Part shown: positions 47,413 to 57,100 of the stretch, one piece after another
How positions within the stretch are numbered: the stretch's first letter is position 1
Layout: each line of letters opens with the position of its first letter
DNA from: Dictyobacter kobayashii
GTDB taxonomy: Bacteria > Chloroflexota > Ktedonobacteria > Ktedonobacterales > Ktedonobacteraceae
Direction: 5' to 3'
DNA: 64,000 bases
Assembly (NCBI RefSeq): GCF_003967555.1
Contig: NZ_BIFS01000002.1
Coordinates: 2,666,001 to 2,730,000 of the forward strand
Translations under genes and position numbers: made by a program
Notes under the pieces: generated by a model
Told to the model about the DNA's origin: nothing
Seen by the model: the letters and a program-made list of their open reading frames with translations, nothing else
Database searches by the model: none

Positions 47413-48312
47413 TTAGCCTTTGAGCGCACCGGCTGTCAGGCCGGAGACAACACGGCGTTCTAGCAGCATGATCAAGACCACCAGTGGTACCACTGACAGG
47501 ATTGTGGCCGCCGAGAGGACCGAGAAATTGGTTGTAAACTCGGTCTGGCTGATGGTCACGATGCCGACTGGTAATGTATAGGTACTGGTGCTGGTATAGT
47601 TCAAAGCAAAAAGATATTCATTCCAGTTGCCGACAAAAACAATAATCGCGGTCGCAAACAGGCCGGGCACTGTTACAGGCAAGATAATTTGTAGGAAGGC
47701 TCGAAAGCGCGATAGGCCATCCACGATAGCCGCCTCCTCCAGTTCTACCGGCACATCCTGGAAGAAAGCCATCAACACCAGCACTGCCAGCGGCAAGCCA
47801 AAGACCGAATAGGGCAAGATCAAGCCTTGCAGCGTATTCAAAAGATGCAGGCCCTGCAGGATCTGGTAGATTGGAATGACCTGAACCAGTGGTGGGAAGA
47901 GCGAGAAGAAAAGGACCAGTAGCAGGATCACATTTTTCCAGCGAAAGCGTAGTCGCGCAAAGGCATAAGCCGCCAGCGTCGCCAGAATCATCGTAATCAC
48001 CGTCGAAACGCTGGCCGTGATCACACTATTTATATAGTAGTGACCGATATCGCCCTGTAAAGCCTCCACATAACTGGCTACGGTGGGATGTCCTGGTAGC
48101 AGCGTAGCCGGAACCGAAGTCGTCTCCTGTGCCGTCATCAACGAGGTTACCAGGGCCCAGAGCAGAGGGAAGAATTGGATCAAGAGAATGATGGCCGAAA
48201 TCCCATAAATGACCGTACTCGACAGCCAGAAAAATGGTCTGCGCGGCCGCTTTGTCCCCACCGATCTGGATTGCGCCTGATGCTGGTGCTCTGCTTGCAG
48301 TGTTTGTGCCAT
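47413..48312 (-). CDS. Sugar ABC transporter permease (MalG-like)
   Basis: 299 aa, six membrane helices. The ATPase-docking EAA loop reads EEAAIVDGLSRFRAFLQIILP (residues about 196-216). Basic cytoplasmic N-terminus. Lies 22 bp after the MalF-like permease. No ATPase subunit is encoded in this operon, so a shared MsmK/MalK-type ATPase elsewhere is expected. Confidence 0.93.
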   Translation of the reverse strand: MAQTLQAEHQHQAQSRSVGTKRPRRPFFWLSSTVIYGISAIILLIQFFPLLWALVTSLMTAQETTSVPATLLPGHPTVASYVEALQGDIGHYYINSVITASVSTVITMILATLAAYAFARLRFRWKNVILLLVLFFSLFPPLVQVIPIYQILQGLHLLNTLQGLILPYSVFGLPLAVLVLMAFFQDVPVELEEAAIVDGLSRFRAFLQIILPVTVPGLFATAIIVFVGNWNEYLFALNYTSTSTYTLPVGIVTISQTEFTTNFSVLSAATILSVVPLVVLIMLLERRVVSGLTAGALKG

Positions 48313-48334
48313 ATGTATATGTTCCTCTCAGTTT

Positions 48335-49252
48335 CTAGCTTACACCGGGGCGATAAAGGGTACGCAGGTAGATAATGATAAAGGCAAAAGTGATCAGCAT
48401 CAGTACGATAGCAATATTCGAGCCATAGGGAAAATCGCCGTACTGCTGAATTTGCAGATTTATATAGAGTCCCAGGTTCTGGGTTGCATTGCCCGGGGCG
48501 CCATTGGTAAAGGCGCTAATCAGATCAAAGGCCTGCAGCGATTCAATCGTGCGCAGCACCAGCGTCACCGCCAGCGTCGGGCGCACCAAGGGTAGCGTTA
48601 TGCGCCAGAGTGCCTGCCAGGAAGACGCGCCATCCACCCGCGCAGCCTCCGTTACCTCCTCAGGGATAGCCTGAAGGCCAGCCAGGACCAGCAGCGCAAC
48701 CAGGGAATTGGCCTTCCAGATCGCCAGCACATAAATTAAGGTTACCGCCAGCGGTGCCGAGCCCAGCCAGTTGATTAAATGGGCATGATCAATGATATGG
48801 AGCCGTAGCAAGAGACTATTAATCAGACCATACTGATCATTGAAGATATAGGCCCAGATGACCGAGTTTGTGGCAGTTGGAATAGCCCACGGCAGCAGGA
48901 TTGCCGTGCGCACCAGCCAGCGACCACGAAATTTCATATTAGCAAATAGCGCTAGCGCAGTACCAAAAATCATTTGCCCCGCTACCGTAACCAGGCTAAA
49001 AAGCAGAGAGAACTTCAAGGCATTCCAGAACTGAATATCATGGACCAGGCGTACATAGCCCTCCAATCCGGTCAATGACATACCCATGCCGAATGAGCCG
49101 CCTTTGTGGAACGAATACCAGATGGTACTGAACGCCGGATAGACACCCAGAGCCAGCAGCGCGATCAGGACTGGGGCCAGCATAGCCCAGGCCAGACGCT
49201 CCTCTCGGCGTTCCAGGATACTTCTCTTTGTGCGTGAACGAACTACCGCCAT
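48335..49252 (-). CDS. Sugar ABC transporter permease (MalF-like)
   Basis: 305 aa, six helices, starting MAVVRSRTKRS then LAWAMLAPVLIALLALGVYP. EAA loop EEVTEAARVDGASSWQALWRI near 205. ATG 49252 is preferred over 49396 because the upstream part is out of character; AAAGGA lies about 12 nt upstream. Partner of the MalG-like subunit. Confidence 0.92.
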   Translation of the reverse strand: MAVVRSRTKRSILERREERLAWAMLAPVLIALLALGVYPAFSTIWYSFHKGGSFGMGMSLTGLEGYVRLVHDIQFWNALKFSLLFSLVTVAGQMIFGTALALFANMKFRGRWLVRTAILLPWAIPTATNSVIWAYIFNDQYGLINSLLLRLHIIDHAHLINWLGSAPLAVTLIYVLAIWKANSLVALLVLAGLQAIPEEVTEAARVDGASSWQALWRITLPLVRPTLAVTLVLRTIESLQAFDLISAFTNGAPGNATQNLGLYINLQIQQYGDFPYGSNIAIVLMLITFAFIIIYLRTLYRPGVS

Positions 49253-49352
49253 ATGCGTTGCTATCCTTTTTATTTGTACGAACAGACACGTGCAATTAAA
49301 TGGAACGGTGCGGCATCTTTCAGCATGGAAGATACCGCAGCGAAGTCCGGGG

Positions 49353-50717
49353 TTAAGCCAGAGAAGCAATCTGAGACTGTACCCCATGCAGCGCATCAGC
49401 AGGCGACTGCTGATTACTCAGCACACCGTTGATGGCGGCCTGAAGCGGGGTCGTAAACTGGTTATAGGTTTTTAACTGAGGGCGATTATGACCACTGTTC
49501 AGGATGGTTGCCAGGTCCTTGAATTGCGGATGCTTGGTTTGCAGCGTAGGATCGCTGAGCACGTCCGGACGCGTCGAGACCAGGCCCGCATTCTGAGCCA
49601 GCGAGGTCTGTGTCTCTTTACTGAGTAAGAAATCGATAAAGGCCCAGGCCTCATCCTTATGCTTGGAATTAGCGTTGATGCCCAGCACCCAGCCACCTGT
49701 GCAGCCCTGTCCTTTATTGCCATTGAGCGCCAGCGTCGGCGCGATGCCAACTTTACCGGCCACCTTCGAACTCTTTGGATTATTGGCAATCGCATAAGCA
49801 AAGGTCCAGTTGCGCATAAAAGGCGCCTGCCCGTTGTTGAAGAGATTGAGGATATCGTTAGGCGCGTAGGTATTGGTCCCGTTAGGCGAGAGCTTTTTGC
49901 TATAGATCAGGTCATGCATATATTGCAGCGCGTCGATACTGGTGGCATCATCAACTTTTAAGCTACCTGGATTGCCAATATTGCCACCGGCGCCCCAGAG
50001 GAACTCCAGCCACTCATCAACGATAGCTTCAATCTTCTTACCTGGCAGCAGGTAGCCATACTGAATACCATTTGACTTCTCACCAGCCAGAATTTTTGTC
50101 GCCAATGCTTCCATATCAGCGCGTGTCTGCGGCACCTGACCACCATACTTCTGCACCAGGTCAGTGCGATAGTAGAGCAGTCCGATATCCAGGTAGCGCT
50201 GGATGCCATATAGCTGCCCATTGATCTTACCCACATTGCCCGCGCTGGGATAGAACTGTTTCAAATAATCGGCGGAGGCATAGCGATCGAGCGGCTCCAA
50301 CCAGCCGGAACTGGCAAACTGCGCTGGCCAGGTCACATCGATATGCACCACATCCGGCACCTCCGACTGGGCGCGGAAAGCATTGACGAACTTGCTATAT
50401 TGATCGGTTGCCACAGGTGGTAACTGCTGATATGTCACCTTGATTTTACCCTTATGCAGATCGTTGAAGCGCGCGATCTCAGCCGCTTGCTCTCCGGTCT
50501 GGTCACTCAGGGCTGCATATTGGATCGTCACCGGGCCGTTAGAGGTAGACGATGAAGAAGAGCTATCGTTACCACAAGCCGCCAGCAATGGACCAAGCAG
50601 GGACGCACCGACGCCGGCCTTGACGCCATTACCGAGCAATGTACGACGTGTCAATTTTGACGTTGAGATAGATGCATCCAGATTAGAAGATGGATGCTGC
50701 TCAGGGATAATGCCCAT
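49353..50717 (-). CDS. Sugar ABC transporter substrate-binding lipoprotein
   Basis: 454 aa, extracytoplasmic solute-binding family 1. The signal has both a twin-arginine (LTRRTLLGNG) and a lipobox (LLAAC), then a Ser-rich tether. The mature part contains VTIQYAALSDQTGEQ, ALNGNKGQGCTGGWVLGINA and DEAWAFIDFLLSKE. ATG 50717 is preferred over 50792 for its placement after AGGCGG. First gene of the operon: binding protein, two permeases, GH31. Confidence 0.92.
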   Translation of the reverse strand: MGIIPEQHPSSNLDASISTSKLTRRTLLGNGVKAGVGASLLGPLLAACGNDSSSSSSTSNGPVTIQYAALSDQTGEQAAEIARFNDLHKGKIKVTYQQLPPVATDQYSKFVNAFRAQSEVPDVVHIDVTWPAQFASSGWLEPLDRYASADYLKQFYPSAGNVGKINGQLYGIQRYLDIGLLYYRTDLVQKYGGQVPQTRADMEALATKILAGEKSNGIQYGYLLPGKKIEAIVDEWLEFLWGAGGNIGNPGSLKVDDATSIDALQYMHDLIYSKKLSPNGTNTYAPNDILNLFNNGQAPFMRNWTFAYAIANNPKSSKVAGKVGIAPTLALNGNKGQGCTGGWVLGINANSKHKDEAWAFIDFLLSKETQTSLAQNAGLVSTRPDVLSDPTLQTKHPQFKDLATILNSGHNRPQLKTYNQFTTPLQAAINGVLSNQQSPADALHGVQSQIASLA

Positions 50718-50849
50718 AAAAAATAGCCGCCTTTCCTTGTGCCAGGAAAAAAGAATGTGGGTGTGTGAGTACAGCGATAGCGCTGCGCTCATAATGCTAC
50801 GAGAGATCTTCCTGGTTGCCGAGAGAAATAATCAATAAAAGAAAGAGAA

Positions 50850-51206
50850 TTAAATCTCCAGATAGATTTCGTGGTTATCGACCTGAATGGGATAAGTGCG
50901 CACACGGAACTTATCAGGCTCGGTCAGGCAGGTTCCTGTTTTGACATCAAAGCCAAAGCCATGCCAGGGGCAACGAATAATCTCGCCAGCGCGTGTATAA
51001 CCGAATTCTTCACCGGGCTGTGTTGCTTCAGTTAAGCCCACCAGCGTCCCCTCTCCAAGGGGGCTACGCTGGTGAGGACAGATACCATAGATCGCATAAA
51101 ATTCACCCTGCTCACTATGGACCACCACCACGGGGATATTCTTGACGGTATAGCTACGTTTCTCGCCACGCGGAACGTCTGTTTCGTGGCAAACATGGTA
51201 CTGCAT
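50850..51206 (-). CDS. Rieske [2Fe-2S] ferredoxin
   Basis: 118 aa. Cluster motifs YGICPHQRSPLG (CxH) and IRCPWHGFGFD (CxxH) are complete. This is the ferredoxin-type small Rieske protein that feeds oxygenases. It follows the amidohydrolase by 18 bp on the same strand, so the two are co-transcribed. No oxygenase alpha subunit is present nearby. Confidence 0.92.
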   Translation of the reverse strand: MQYHVCHETDVPRGEKRSYTVKNIPVVVVHSEQGEFYAIYGICPHQRSPLGEGTLVGLTEATQPGEEFGYTRAGEIIRCPWHGFGFDVKTGTCLTEPDKFRVRTYPIQVDNHEIYLEI

Positions 51207-51224
51207 CTTCTCTGAACTTCCCTT

Positions 51225-52316
51225 CTAATCCTCAAAGCCAAAGAGCTCGCGTGCATTGTCGTAGAAAATCTTCTGCCGCAAATCAGCAGGGAGGCCACGA
51301 GGTACCGATTCCTCGGGCGAATCAAAGTCCCAGTGAGGATAGTCAGTGGCGAAGACCAGCAGCTTATCGGTTTCCAGCATCTCATGCAAACGCAGCCAGT
51401 TTTCCACACTGGTATCCTCGGTAGGCTGCGTCGAGAATTTCACGCGCTCGCGAATATATTTAGAGGGGAGTTGTTTGACCCAGGGAATCTCCAGATGGAG
51501 TGAGCGATAGTTCTGGTCCATGCGCCAGAGCAGATGAGGTAGCCAGCTATAGCCACTCTCCAGCACACAAAAGCGCAGCGTAGGGAATTTATCAAAGACG
51601 CCATTGACGACCAGGCTGGTCAGGGTTGCCATCGCACCTTGCGGCACATTGATGTGCCACTCGATATAATAGCGGCCCTTACCCAGCGCGCTCTCTACAG
51701 CGCCGGTGTGGTGGAAGGCCACAACCAGATTATGGCGGGCAGCAGCTTCAAAGATTGGATGGTAGAAAGGATCGCCATAAGACCACTGTCCAATGGGAAG
51801 TAAGATCTGTACAAAGCGCGGATCGGGGCCCAGACGATCAATCTCACGAGCCGCCGCCTGGGGATCTTGAGGGGCCAGCTGGATACTGGCAGCCAGGCGA
51901 GGGTCCACGGCCAACCAATGATCGATCACAAAATTATTGTAGGCATTGGCCAGCGCGGTCGCGAACTCAAACTGCATCGGCATTACCGCCGGCATGAATT
52001 GCCCGGTAAGTATTGCATGCTTGATTGGATACAGATCCAGCACCTGCTTACGCAGCAACTCATAGTCTGAACCAGCCGGCGCGCCATCCGCCGGCTGAGA
52101 ATCGCCACGGTTCACGCCATGGCTGGCCCAATGTACATGTGGATTACCCGTGCCCTGCCAGGCACCATTGGTAATCAAACCACGCCATGGCTCCTTCAAA
52201 TAAGGTACCAGGTCAGTCCATTTGGTAAACGTCTCATGTATATCGGTATCGATAATTGGACCTGTATACTTCGACCCACCAGTTAACTGACGGTTAGAGG
52301 CATCAGTTGTCGTCAT
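51225..52316 (-). CDS. Amidohydrolase-2 family metal-dependent hydrolase/decarboxylase
   Basis: 363 aa TIM barrel. PIIDTDIHETFTKW (HxE in place of HxH at strand 1), AFHHTGAVE (about 190), and LLVFATDYPHWDFDSPE (late Asp/His). Family members include ACMSD and gamma-resorcylate decarboxylases. Pairing with a Rieske ferredoxin hints at aromatic-acid or hydroxylation chemistry. AAAGGA precedes ATG 52316. Confidence 0.9.
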   Translation of the reverse strand: MTTTDASNRQLTGGSKYTGPIIDTDIHETFTKWTDLVPYLKEPWRGLITNGAWQGTGNPHVHWASHGVNRGDSQPADGAPAGSDYELLRKQVLDLYPIKHAILTGQFMPAVMPMQFEFATALANAYNNFVIDHWLAVDPRLAASIQLAPQDPQAAAREIDRLGPDPRFVQILLPIGQWSYGDPFYHPIFEAAARHNLVVAFHHTGAVESALGKGRYYIEWHINVPQGAMATLTSLVVNGVFDKFPTLRFCVLESGYSWLPHLLWRMDQNYRSLHLEIPWVKQLPSKYIRERVKFSTQPTEDTSVENWLRLHEMLETDKLLVFATDYPHWDFDSPEESVPRGLPADLRQKIFYDNARELFGFED

Positions 52317-52550
52317 TGCTCGAGTCCTTTCACTTCAACGTGTTCACTCCCATTGTAACCTATTGCCATTTTAGACACCACCAGGATAATGAAACGTTTT
52401 CTGCTCGTCTTGTTGTCCAGACATAAAAATTAAACTGAAAACAACTGCCGATGTCGCTGCATTTTCTCTTATGTCGACAAAGTTGATATATTTAGTCAAC
52501 ATAGACTGTTACCCCTATAGTAACGCTTATCGCCGAAGTTGTAAAGAGTT

Positions 52551-52581
52551 AAATACCCCGTGTCTTTCGACCGGGGTATTT
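52551..52581 (-). terminator. Terminator after the DUF2785 gene
   Basis: AAATACCCCG(G) pairs with CCGGGGTATTT; on the minus strand it is followed by TAACTCTTT, 33 bp past the stop. Confidence 0.75.
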
Positions 52582-52614
52582 GGGTTGTATGCTGTTGATT
52601 GTTTTTTATCGGAA

Positions 52615-53526
52615 TTATCTTAAATCATCGCTATTGAGATCGGGATCAATGATTTTGATGACCTCTACAGAAAGGAAACCAGGATCGAGGCGATTGAGGG
52701 TTTGGCGGATCGTTTCGACCAATTCTGCTGCACCCTGCAATTTGTAGCCAGCGATGGTGAGCTGGAAATAGAGGCTGTGCAGGAACGACCTTGTATTGTG
52801 ATAGGCATAGATATCTGGTGGCTGCGTAAAGCGCAACGTATCTTCCCACTTCATATGCTCTTCAACCTGAGCTAGCTGTCTACCCCACCAGGGCCAGAAG
52901 GTTGGCGCGAGTAGATTGCGCGTCAGGGCCGCAATTACAACCAGGGCCAGACGCTCATCCTCTAAAGTCATATAGCCATAGCTGGTGGGCAACATCACGC
53001 GCTCGGCGACAGCGGTCAAAATACGCTTCAGTTCGGCATCACCGATATGGCGATTGCGGGCCAGCACACCCAGGAGATCTCCTGCATGGGCCAGCGCGTG
53101 CAACCAGCCTTTGCCTGTAACATAGCCGCGCAGATCCTGCTCACTCATCAGATAATTTATGCTCTGCTCCATAATGCCATGGACCTCACTGCGGTCCAGA
53201 AAAGGATGCTTATTATCATATTTGAGGATGTCGGAGAGGGTCAGAGCAGAAAATGAGCGCAGCAGTACCGTATCGTCTCCCTGCGTCCCCAACTTGTGCC
53301 GCATATTCTCAGCGAGCTGCATAACCATAGGGCGCAGCATGGCGGGAGTATAGTAGCCCTCTTGAATCCAATTTTCGAGCGTTGAATAGATATAATAATC
53401 GCGCAGCTCGGGATCGGGATCGCCCAGCTGGCTTAATAAGTCCGGCGTTAACTGTTCAACGCTATAGCCGGCCGGAACCTGAAAATGATTGAGCGCAATC
53501 GTGCGCCAGAATACTTTGTCCATCAT
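52615..53526 (-). CDS. DUF2785 family protein
   Basis: 303-aa soluble, helix-rich protein. The segment YVTGKGWLHALAHAGDLLGVLARN (about 136-159, quoted as a location) and DERLALVVIAALTRNLL are signatures of DUF2785, a family of unknown function. ATG 53526 or the adjacent ATG 53523; AAAGGA favours the second. Divergent from GH42. Confidence 0.88.
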   Translation of the reverse strand: MMDKVFWRTIALNHFQVPAGYSVEQLTPDLLSQLGDPDPELRDYYIYSTLENWIQEGYYTPAMLRPMVMQLAENMRHKLGTQGDDTVLLRSFSALTLSDILKYDNKHPFLDRSEVHGIMEQSINYLMSEQDLRGYVTGKGWLHALAHAGDLLGVLARNRHIGDAELKRILTAVAERVMLPTSYGYMTLEDERLALVVIAALTRNLLAPTFWPWWGRQLAQVEEHMKWEDTLRFTQPPDIYAYHNTRSFLHSLYFQLTIAGYKLQGAAELVETIRQTLNRLDPGFLSVEVIKIIDPDLNSDDLR

Positions 53527-53682
53527 ATCCTTTATTGTGTATTGCTATGTTCGCAACGCCTCGGCTAGTCTGGATGGACCCATTCATTGAGGCTGTCTAC
53601 AAACAAGAAATTCTCAAGCATAAGGCTATTTTATCCTTTGCTTGTGAATATAGACAAGTATTCAGGTGCACGCTTGTACCCG

Positions 53683-53710
53683 TTTGAGGTTTGTTCTTAC
53701 CGCTTATACT
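53683..53710 (+). promoter_or_regulatory. Possible promoter of the GH42 gene
   Basis: TTTGAG (53683-53688), 16-nt spacer, TATACT (53705-53710), about 100 nt before the start. Weak -35. Confidence 0.35.
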
Positions 53711-53809
53711 AAAAAAAATACCGTATGTGGCTCAATGTTCATACATAGAATGGGATGGATGCGTGGGTGACACGGATCAGTCAGTGGACATGTTGGAGGG
53801 TGGAAATAT

Positions 53810-55843
53810 ATGCAGCAGTTGGGAAAGCTCAGGTTTCCAGTGGCTTTTTATGGTGGAGATTATAATCCAGAACAATGGATGGCGGAGGAGAATGGACGCC
53901 AGGTCTGGTTAGAGGATCTGCGCTTGATGCGTAAGGCCGGGGTAAACCTGGTCTCGCTGGGCGTCTTTAGCTGGGCAGCCCTGCAGCCAGCGGAAGATAG
54001 ATTCGTCTTTGAGTGGTTAGATCAAATACTGGAGCTACTGGCTGCGCAGCAGATTTTTGTCTGCCTGGGGACCGCAACGGCGGCACAGCCAGCCTGGTTA
54101 TCAGCAGCATATCCAGATGTGCTGCCTGTGGACGAGGCCGGGGTTCGTCATAAGCCTGGGGTACGACTCAATTATTGTCCCACCAATGAACAATTTCGGC
54201 GGCTCTCACAAAATTTAGTACGTAAACTGGCCGAACGCTATCGCGAGCACAGCGCCTTGCTCCTCTGGCACGTCAGCAACGAATACGGTCCAGCCTGCTA
54301 TTGTGAGTATTGTGCCATGCGCTTCCGTGGCTGGTTACAGCAGCGCTATGGCAGCCTGGAAGAGCTCAATCGCCGCTGGATCACCACCATCTGGAGCCGT
54401 ACCTATACCTCCTGGGAGCAGGTACAGCCTCCCAGCAGCATTGGCGAACACAGCCTGCAGGCCCTGCAGCTTGATTACCAACGCTTCCTGTCAGACATGA
54501 ATCTGGAAGGATACCTGGGAGAAGCCGCTATATTGCGCGAGGTCACGCCGCATATACCGGTGATGACCAATTTTCATGGCCTGACTCGCCATATGGACTA
54601 CTTTTCCTGGGCACCGCACCAGGATATCATCAGCTGGGATTCCTATCCGCGCCACAATTCCACGCCCGATATGGTCGCCTTCTTTTATGATATGATGCGT
54701 TGTCTGAAGCACAATCAGCCGTGGTTACTGCTGGAGCAGACGCCCAGCCAGGTGCAATGGCATCAGGAGAATCCGCTTAAGCGTCCGGGGGTAATGCGTT
54801 TGCAGAGCTACCAGGCGCTGGCACATGGCTCGAACGCGATCATGTTTTTCCAATGGCGCCAGGCACGTGGCGGTAGGGAAATGTATCATGGTGCTATGGT
54901 CAGCCATGCAGGTCACGAGCAGACACGCATCTTCCAGGAAGTTGCCGCCCTGGGAGCTGAACTTAAATTGCTGGAGCCAGCATTACTGGAGACACAGATG
55001 CAAGCCCGGGTCGCGTTATTGATGAGTTGGCCAAACTGGTGGGCGGTAGAAAATCGCCATACACCGAGCCGCCACTTCAACTATATTGCTGAGCTACAGC
55101 ACTACTATCGAGCATTATGGCAACGGAATATTGCCGTAGATATCATCTCTCCCGATCAAGCACTGGATAACTATCAACTGGTGATCGCCCCACTTTTTAC
55201 CATGGTAAGCGAGGAGCAGGGCGCAGCCATCGAACAATATGTCAAAGAGGGGGGGACTTTCCTGACAACCTATTTCAGTGGCATGATCGATGAGAGTCAC
55301 CGGGCCTGGCTGGGTGGTTTTCCCGGGCCACTGCGGCGCACACTGGGTATCTGGGTCGAAGAATTTGATCCATTGCCTGAAGGAAAAACGAATACCCTGT
55401 TCTGCCTGCAAGAGGCGGATGATTGGAGTGGGAGCTATAGCTGTGAACGCTGGTGTGACATTGTGCATCTGGAGGGAGCCCAGACCCTGGCCGTCTTCGG
55501 GCAAGATTTTTACGCTGGCCGACCAGCAATTACCGAGAACCATTATGGTCTGGGTCAGGCATTTTACGTTGCAACGCGACCAGAGGCAGCCGGGATAGAT
55601 GCCCTGATAAACATGTTACAAAGTCGTCTTGGACTCACCGCCCCACTATTAGTACCAAGAGGCGTTGAGGTTACGCGCCGCGAAGGGAAAATTACCGCTT
55701 ACTTTTTACTTAATCATCTGCCACAGGAGCAATACGTCTCCCTACCACGGCCCATGCGCGACGTGCTCACGCAGCAAGTGTATGAACAGGAAATGCAGTT
55801 GCCTCCACACGGTGTTGCCATTCTCATTCCCCTATACCAATAA
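53810..55843 (+). CDS. Beta-galactosidase, glycoside hydrolase family 42
   Basis: 677-aa cytoplasmic enzyme. YGGDYNPEQW at the N-terminus, GVFSWAALQP, HVSNEYGP (acid/base Glu, about 150), CYCEYC supplying the structural zinc Cys cluster, and LLLEQTPSQVQW (nucleophile Glu about 305). The trimerisation domain follows (NYQLVIAPLFTM). GGAGGG precedes ATG 53810. It would cleave beta-galactosides delivered by the neighbouring ABC system or from plant galactan. Confidence 0.93.
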   Translation: MQQLGKLRFPVAFYGGDYNPEQWMAEENGRQVWLEDLRLMRKAGVNLVSLGVFSWAALQPAEDRFVFEWLDQILELLAAQQIFVCLGTATAAQPAWLSAAYPDVLPVDEAGVRHKPGVRLNYCPTNEQFRRLSQNLVRKLAERYREHSALLLWHVSNEYGPACYCEYCAMRFRGWLQQRYGSLEELNRRWITTIWSRTYTSWEQVQPPSSIGEHSLQALQLDYQRFLSDMNLEGYLGEAAILREVTPHIPVMTNFHGLTRHMDYFSWAPHQDIISWDSYPRHNSTPDMVAFFYDMMRCLKHNQPWLLLEQTPSQVQWHQENPLKRPGVMRLQSYQALAHGSNAIMFFQWRQARGGREMYHGAMVSHAGHEQTRIFQEVAALGAELKLLEPALLETQMQARVALLMSWPNWWAVENRHTPSRHFNYIAELQHYYRALWQRNIAVDIISPDQALDNYQLVIAPLFTMVSEEQGAAIEQYVKEGGTFLTTYFSGMIDESHRAWLGGFPGPLRRTLGIWVEEFDPLPEGKTNTLFCLQEADDWSGSYSCERWCDIVHLEGAQTLAVFGQDFYAGRPAITENHYGLGQAFYVATRPEAAGIDALINMLQSRLGLTAPLLVPRGVEVTRREGKITAYFLLNHLPQEQYVSLPRPMRDVLTQQVYEQEMQLPPHGVAILIPLYQ

Positions 55844-55955
55844 TGTTTGAGGAGTGTCGGTGGATCACACCAATAATGTTTGAGGAGTGTCGAACCGGGC
55901 TCAGCCCGGTTCGACACTCCTCAAAAAGAAGAGTTCGGGCGCGTTAGCGCACGCC
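55838..55955. repeat. 22-bp palindrome with duplicated flank and GTGCGC-type motif
   Basis: CAATAATGTTTGAGGAGTGT occurs at about 55838 and again at 55871. The second copy extends into a perfect 22-bp stem (55879-55900/55904-55925), and TTCGGGCGCGTTAGCGCAC follows, the inverted motif. It may terminate GH42 and the AKR gene. Confidence 0.8.
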
Positions 55956-55963
55956 CACAAAGG

Positions 55964-56797
55964 TTAGAAATTGAAGTTATCGGGATCAGCACCAGTGCGC
56001 TCGTTGCGATTCAAGCCATCAAGGCGCTGAATATCTTCATCGGAAAGCGTAAAGTCAAAAACGTTAGCGTTTTCACGGATGCGCTCGGTATGGATAGATT
56101 TTGGAATTGTTACTATGCCACTTTGCAGATCCCAGCGCAGGATGATCTGTGCTGCCGATTTGTGATACTTATCAGCGAGCTCTTTCAACAGTGGGAGATT
56201 ATGTTTACCCTGGATCAGCGGGCTCCAAGCTTCTACCTGAATACCTTTTTCCTGGCAGAATCTGCGTAGCTCGGTCTGACTGAGCAATGGATGGAGCTCG
56301 ATCTGGTTGACAGCTGGCACTACTTCGCTGTTCTGCAGCAGGTCATTGAGATGGTGGATCTGGAAGTTACTCACGCCGATAGCACGTACGCTGCCATCGC
56401 GATACAATTTTTCCATGGCCTTCCAGCTATCTTTATATTTGCCCTTAACTGGCCAGTGGATCAAGTACAGATCGATAACATCAAGACCTAACTTTTTGCG
56501 GCTCTCGTCAAAAGCGCGCAACGCCGAATCATAGCCCTGATCAGCGTTCCACAGCTTGGTGGTAACAAAAAGCTCACTGCGTGACACACCACTTTGTTTG
56601 ATGGCCGTCCCAACGCCAGTCTCATTGCCATAAGCGGCCGCTGTATCAATCGAGCGATAGCCGGTTTCCAGAGCATCGCTGACCGCCTGGATCACTTCAT
56701 TGCCTTCTTTAGTCTGAAAAACACCAAAGCCAAGCCATGGCATCTGAATTCCATTGTTGAGTTTTGTGGTATCAGTGATATGTTGAATATTGGTCAA
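55964..56797 (-). CDS. Aldo/keto reductase, TTG start
   Basis: 277-aa NADPH-dependent reductase of the AKR5-like (2,5-diketogluconate/methylglyoxal reductase) group. Catalytic Asp/Tyr are in GYRSIDTAAAYGNE (Tyr about 56), Lys in FVTTKLW, His in YLIHWPVKG. NADP contacts lie in IPKSIHTERIREN. TTG 56797 has AGGAGG about 10 nt upstream. Broad carbonyl detoxification is likely. Confidence 0.92.
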   Translation of the reverse strand: MTNIQHITDTTKLNNGIQMPWLGFGVFQTKEGNEVIQAVSDALETGYRSIDTAAAYGNETGVGTAIKQSGVSRSELFVTTKLWNADQGYDSALRAFDESRKKLGLDVIDLYLIHWPVKGKYKDSWKAMEKLYRDGSVRAIGVSNFQIHHLNDLLQNSEVVPAVNQIELHPLLSQTELRRFCQEKGIQVEAWSPLIQGKHNLPLLKELADKYHKSAAQIILRWDLQSGIVTIPKSIHTERIRENANVFDFTLSDEDIQRLDGLNRNERTGADPDNFNF

Positions 56798-57058
56798 AAG
56801 TCTGGTCCTCCTGTTTTTTTAAGGGAGAGACAAGCCTGTTGAAGAGCACAAAAATACTCCGACTTTGTCCATTTTATAAATCCCCATTTGTTTTACGTTT
56901 ATACAAACGTTTTTCGTTTCATATATATTCCCTGTATAAGAAATGAATATGATTAATTTAATGATCTGGGATAAAATAATAGCTATAAATGAAAGGTTGC
57001 ACCTTTGATAGATCCAACATATGCAAGCAGCCTTTATCAGGTAGATTGAGCTAAAATG

Positions 57059-57095
57059 ACAGATCTCCTATCTCAAATTGACGTAGGAGATCTGT
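57059..57095. terminator. Hairpin abutting the IS left end
   Basis: ACAGATCTCCTA (57059-57070) pairs with TAGGAGATCTGT (57084-57095). It lies 6 bp outside the target duplication and is probably older host sequence. Confidence 0.5.
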
Positions 57096-57100
57096 TTGCT

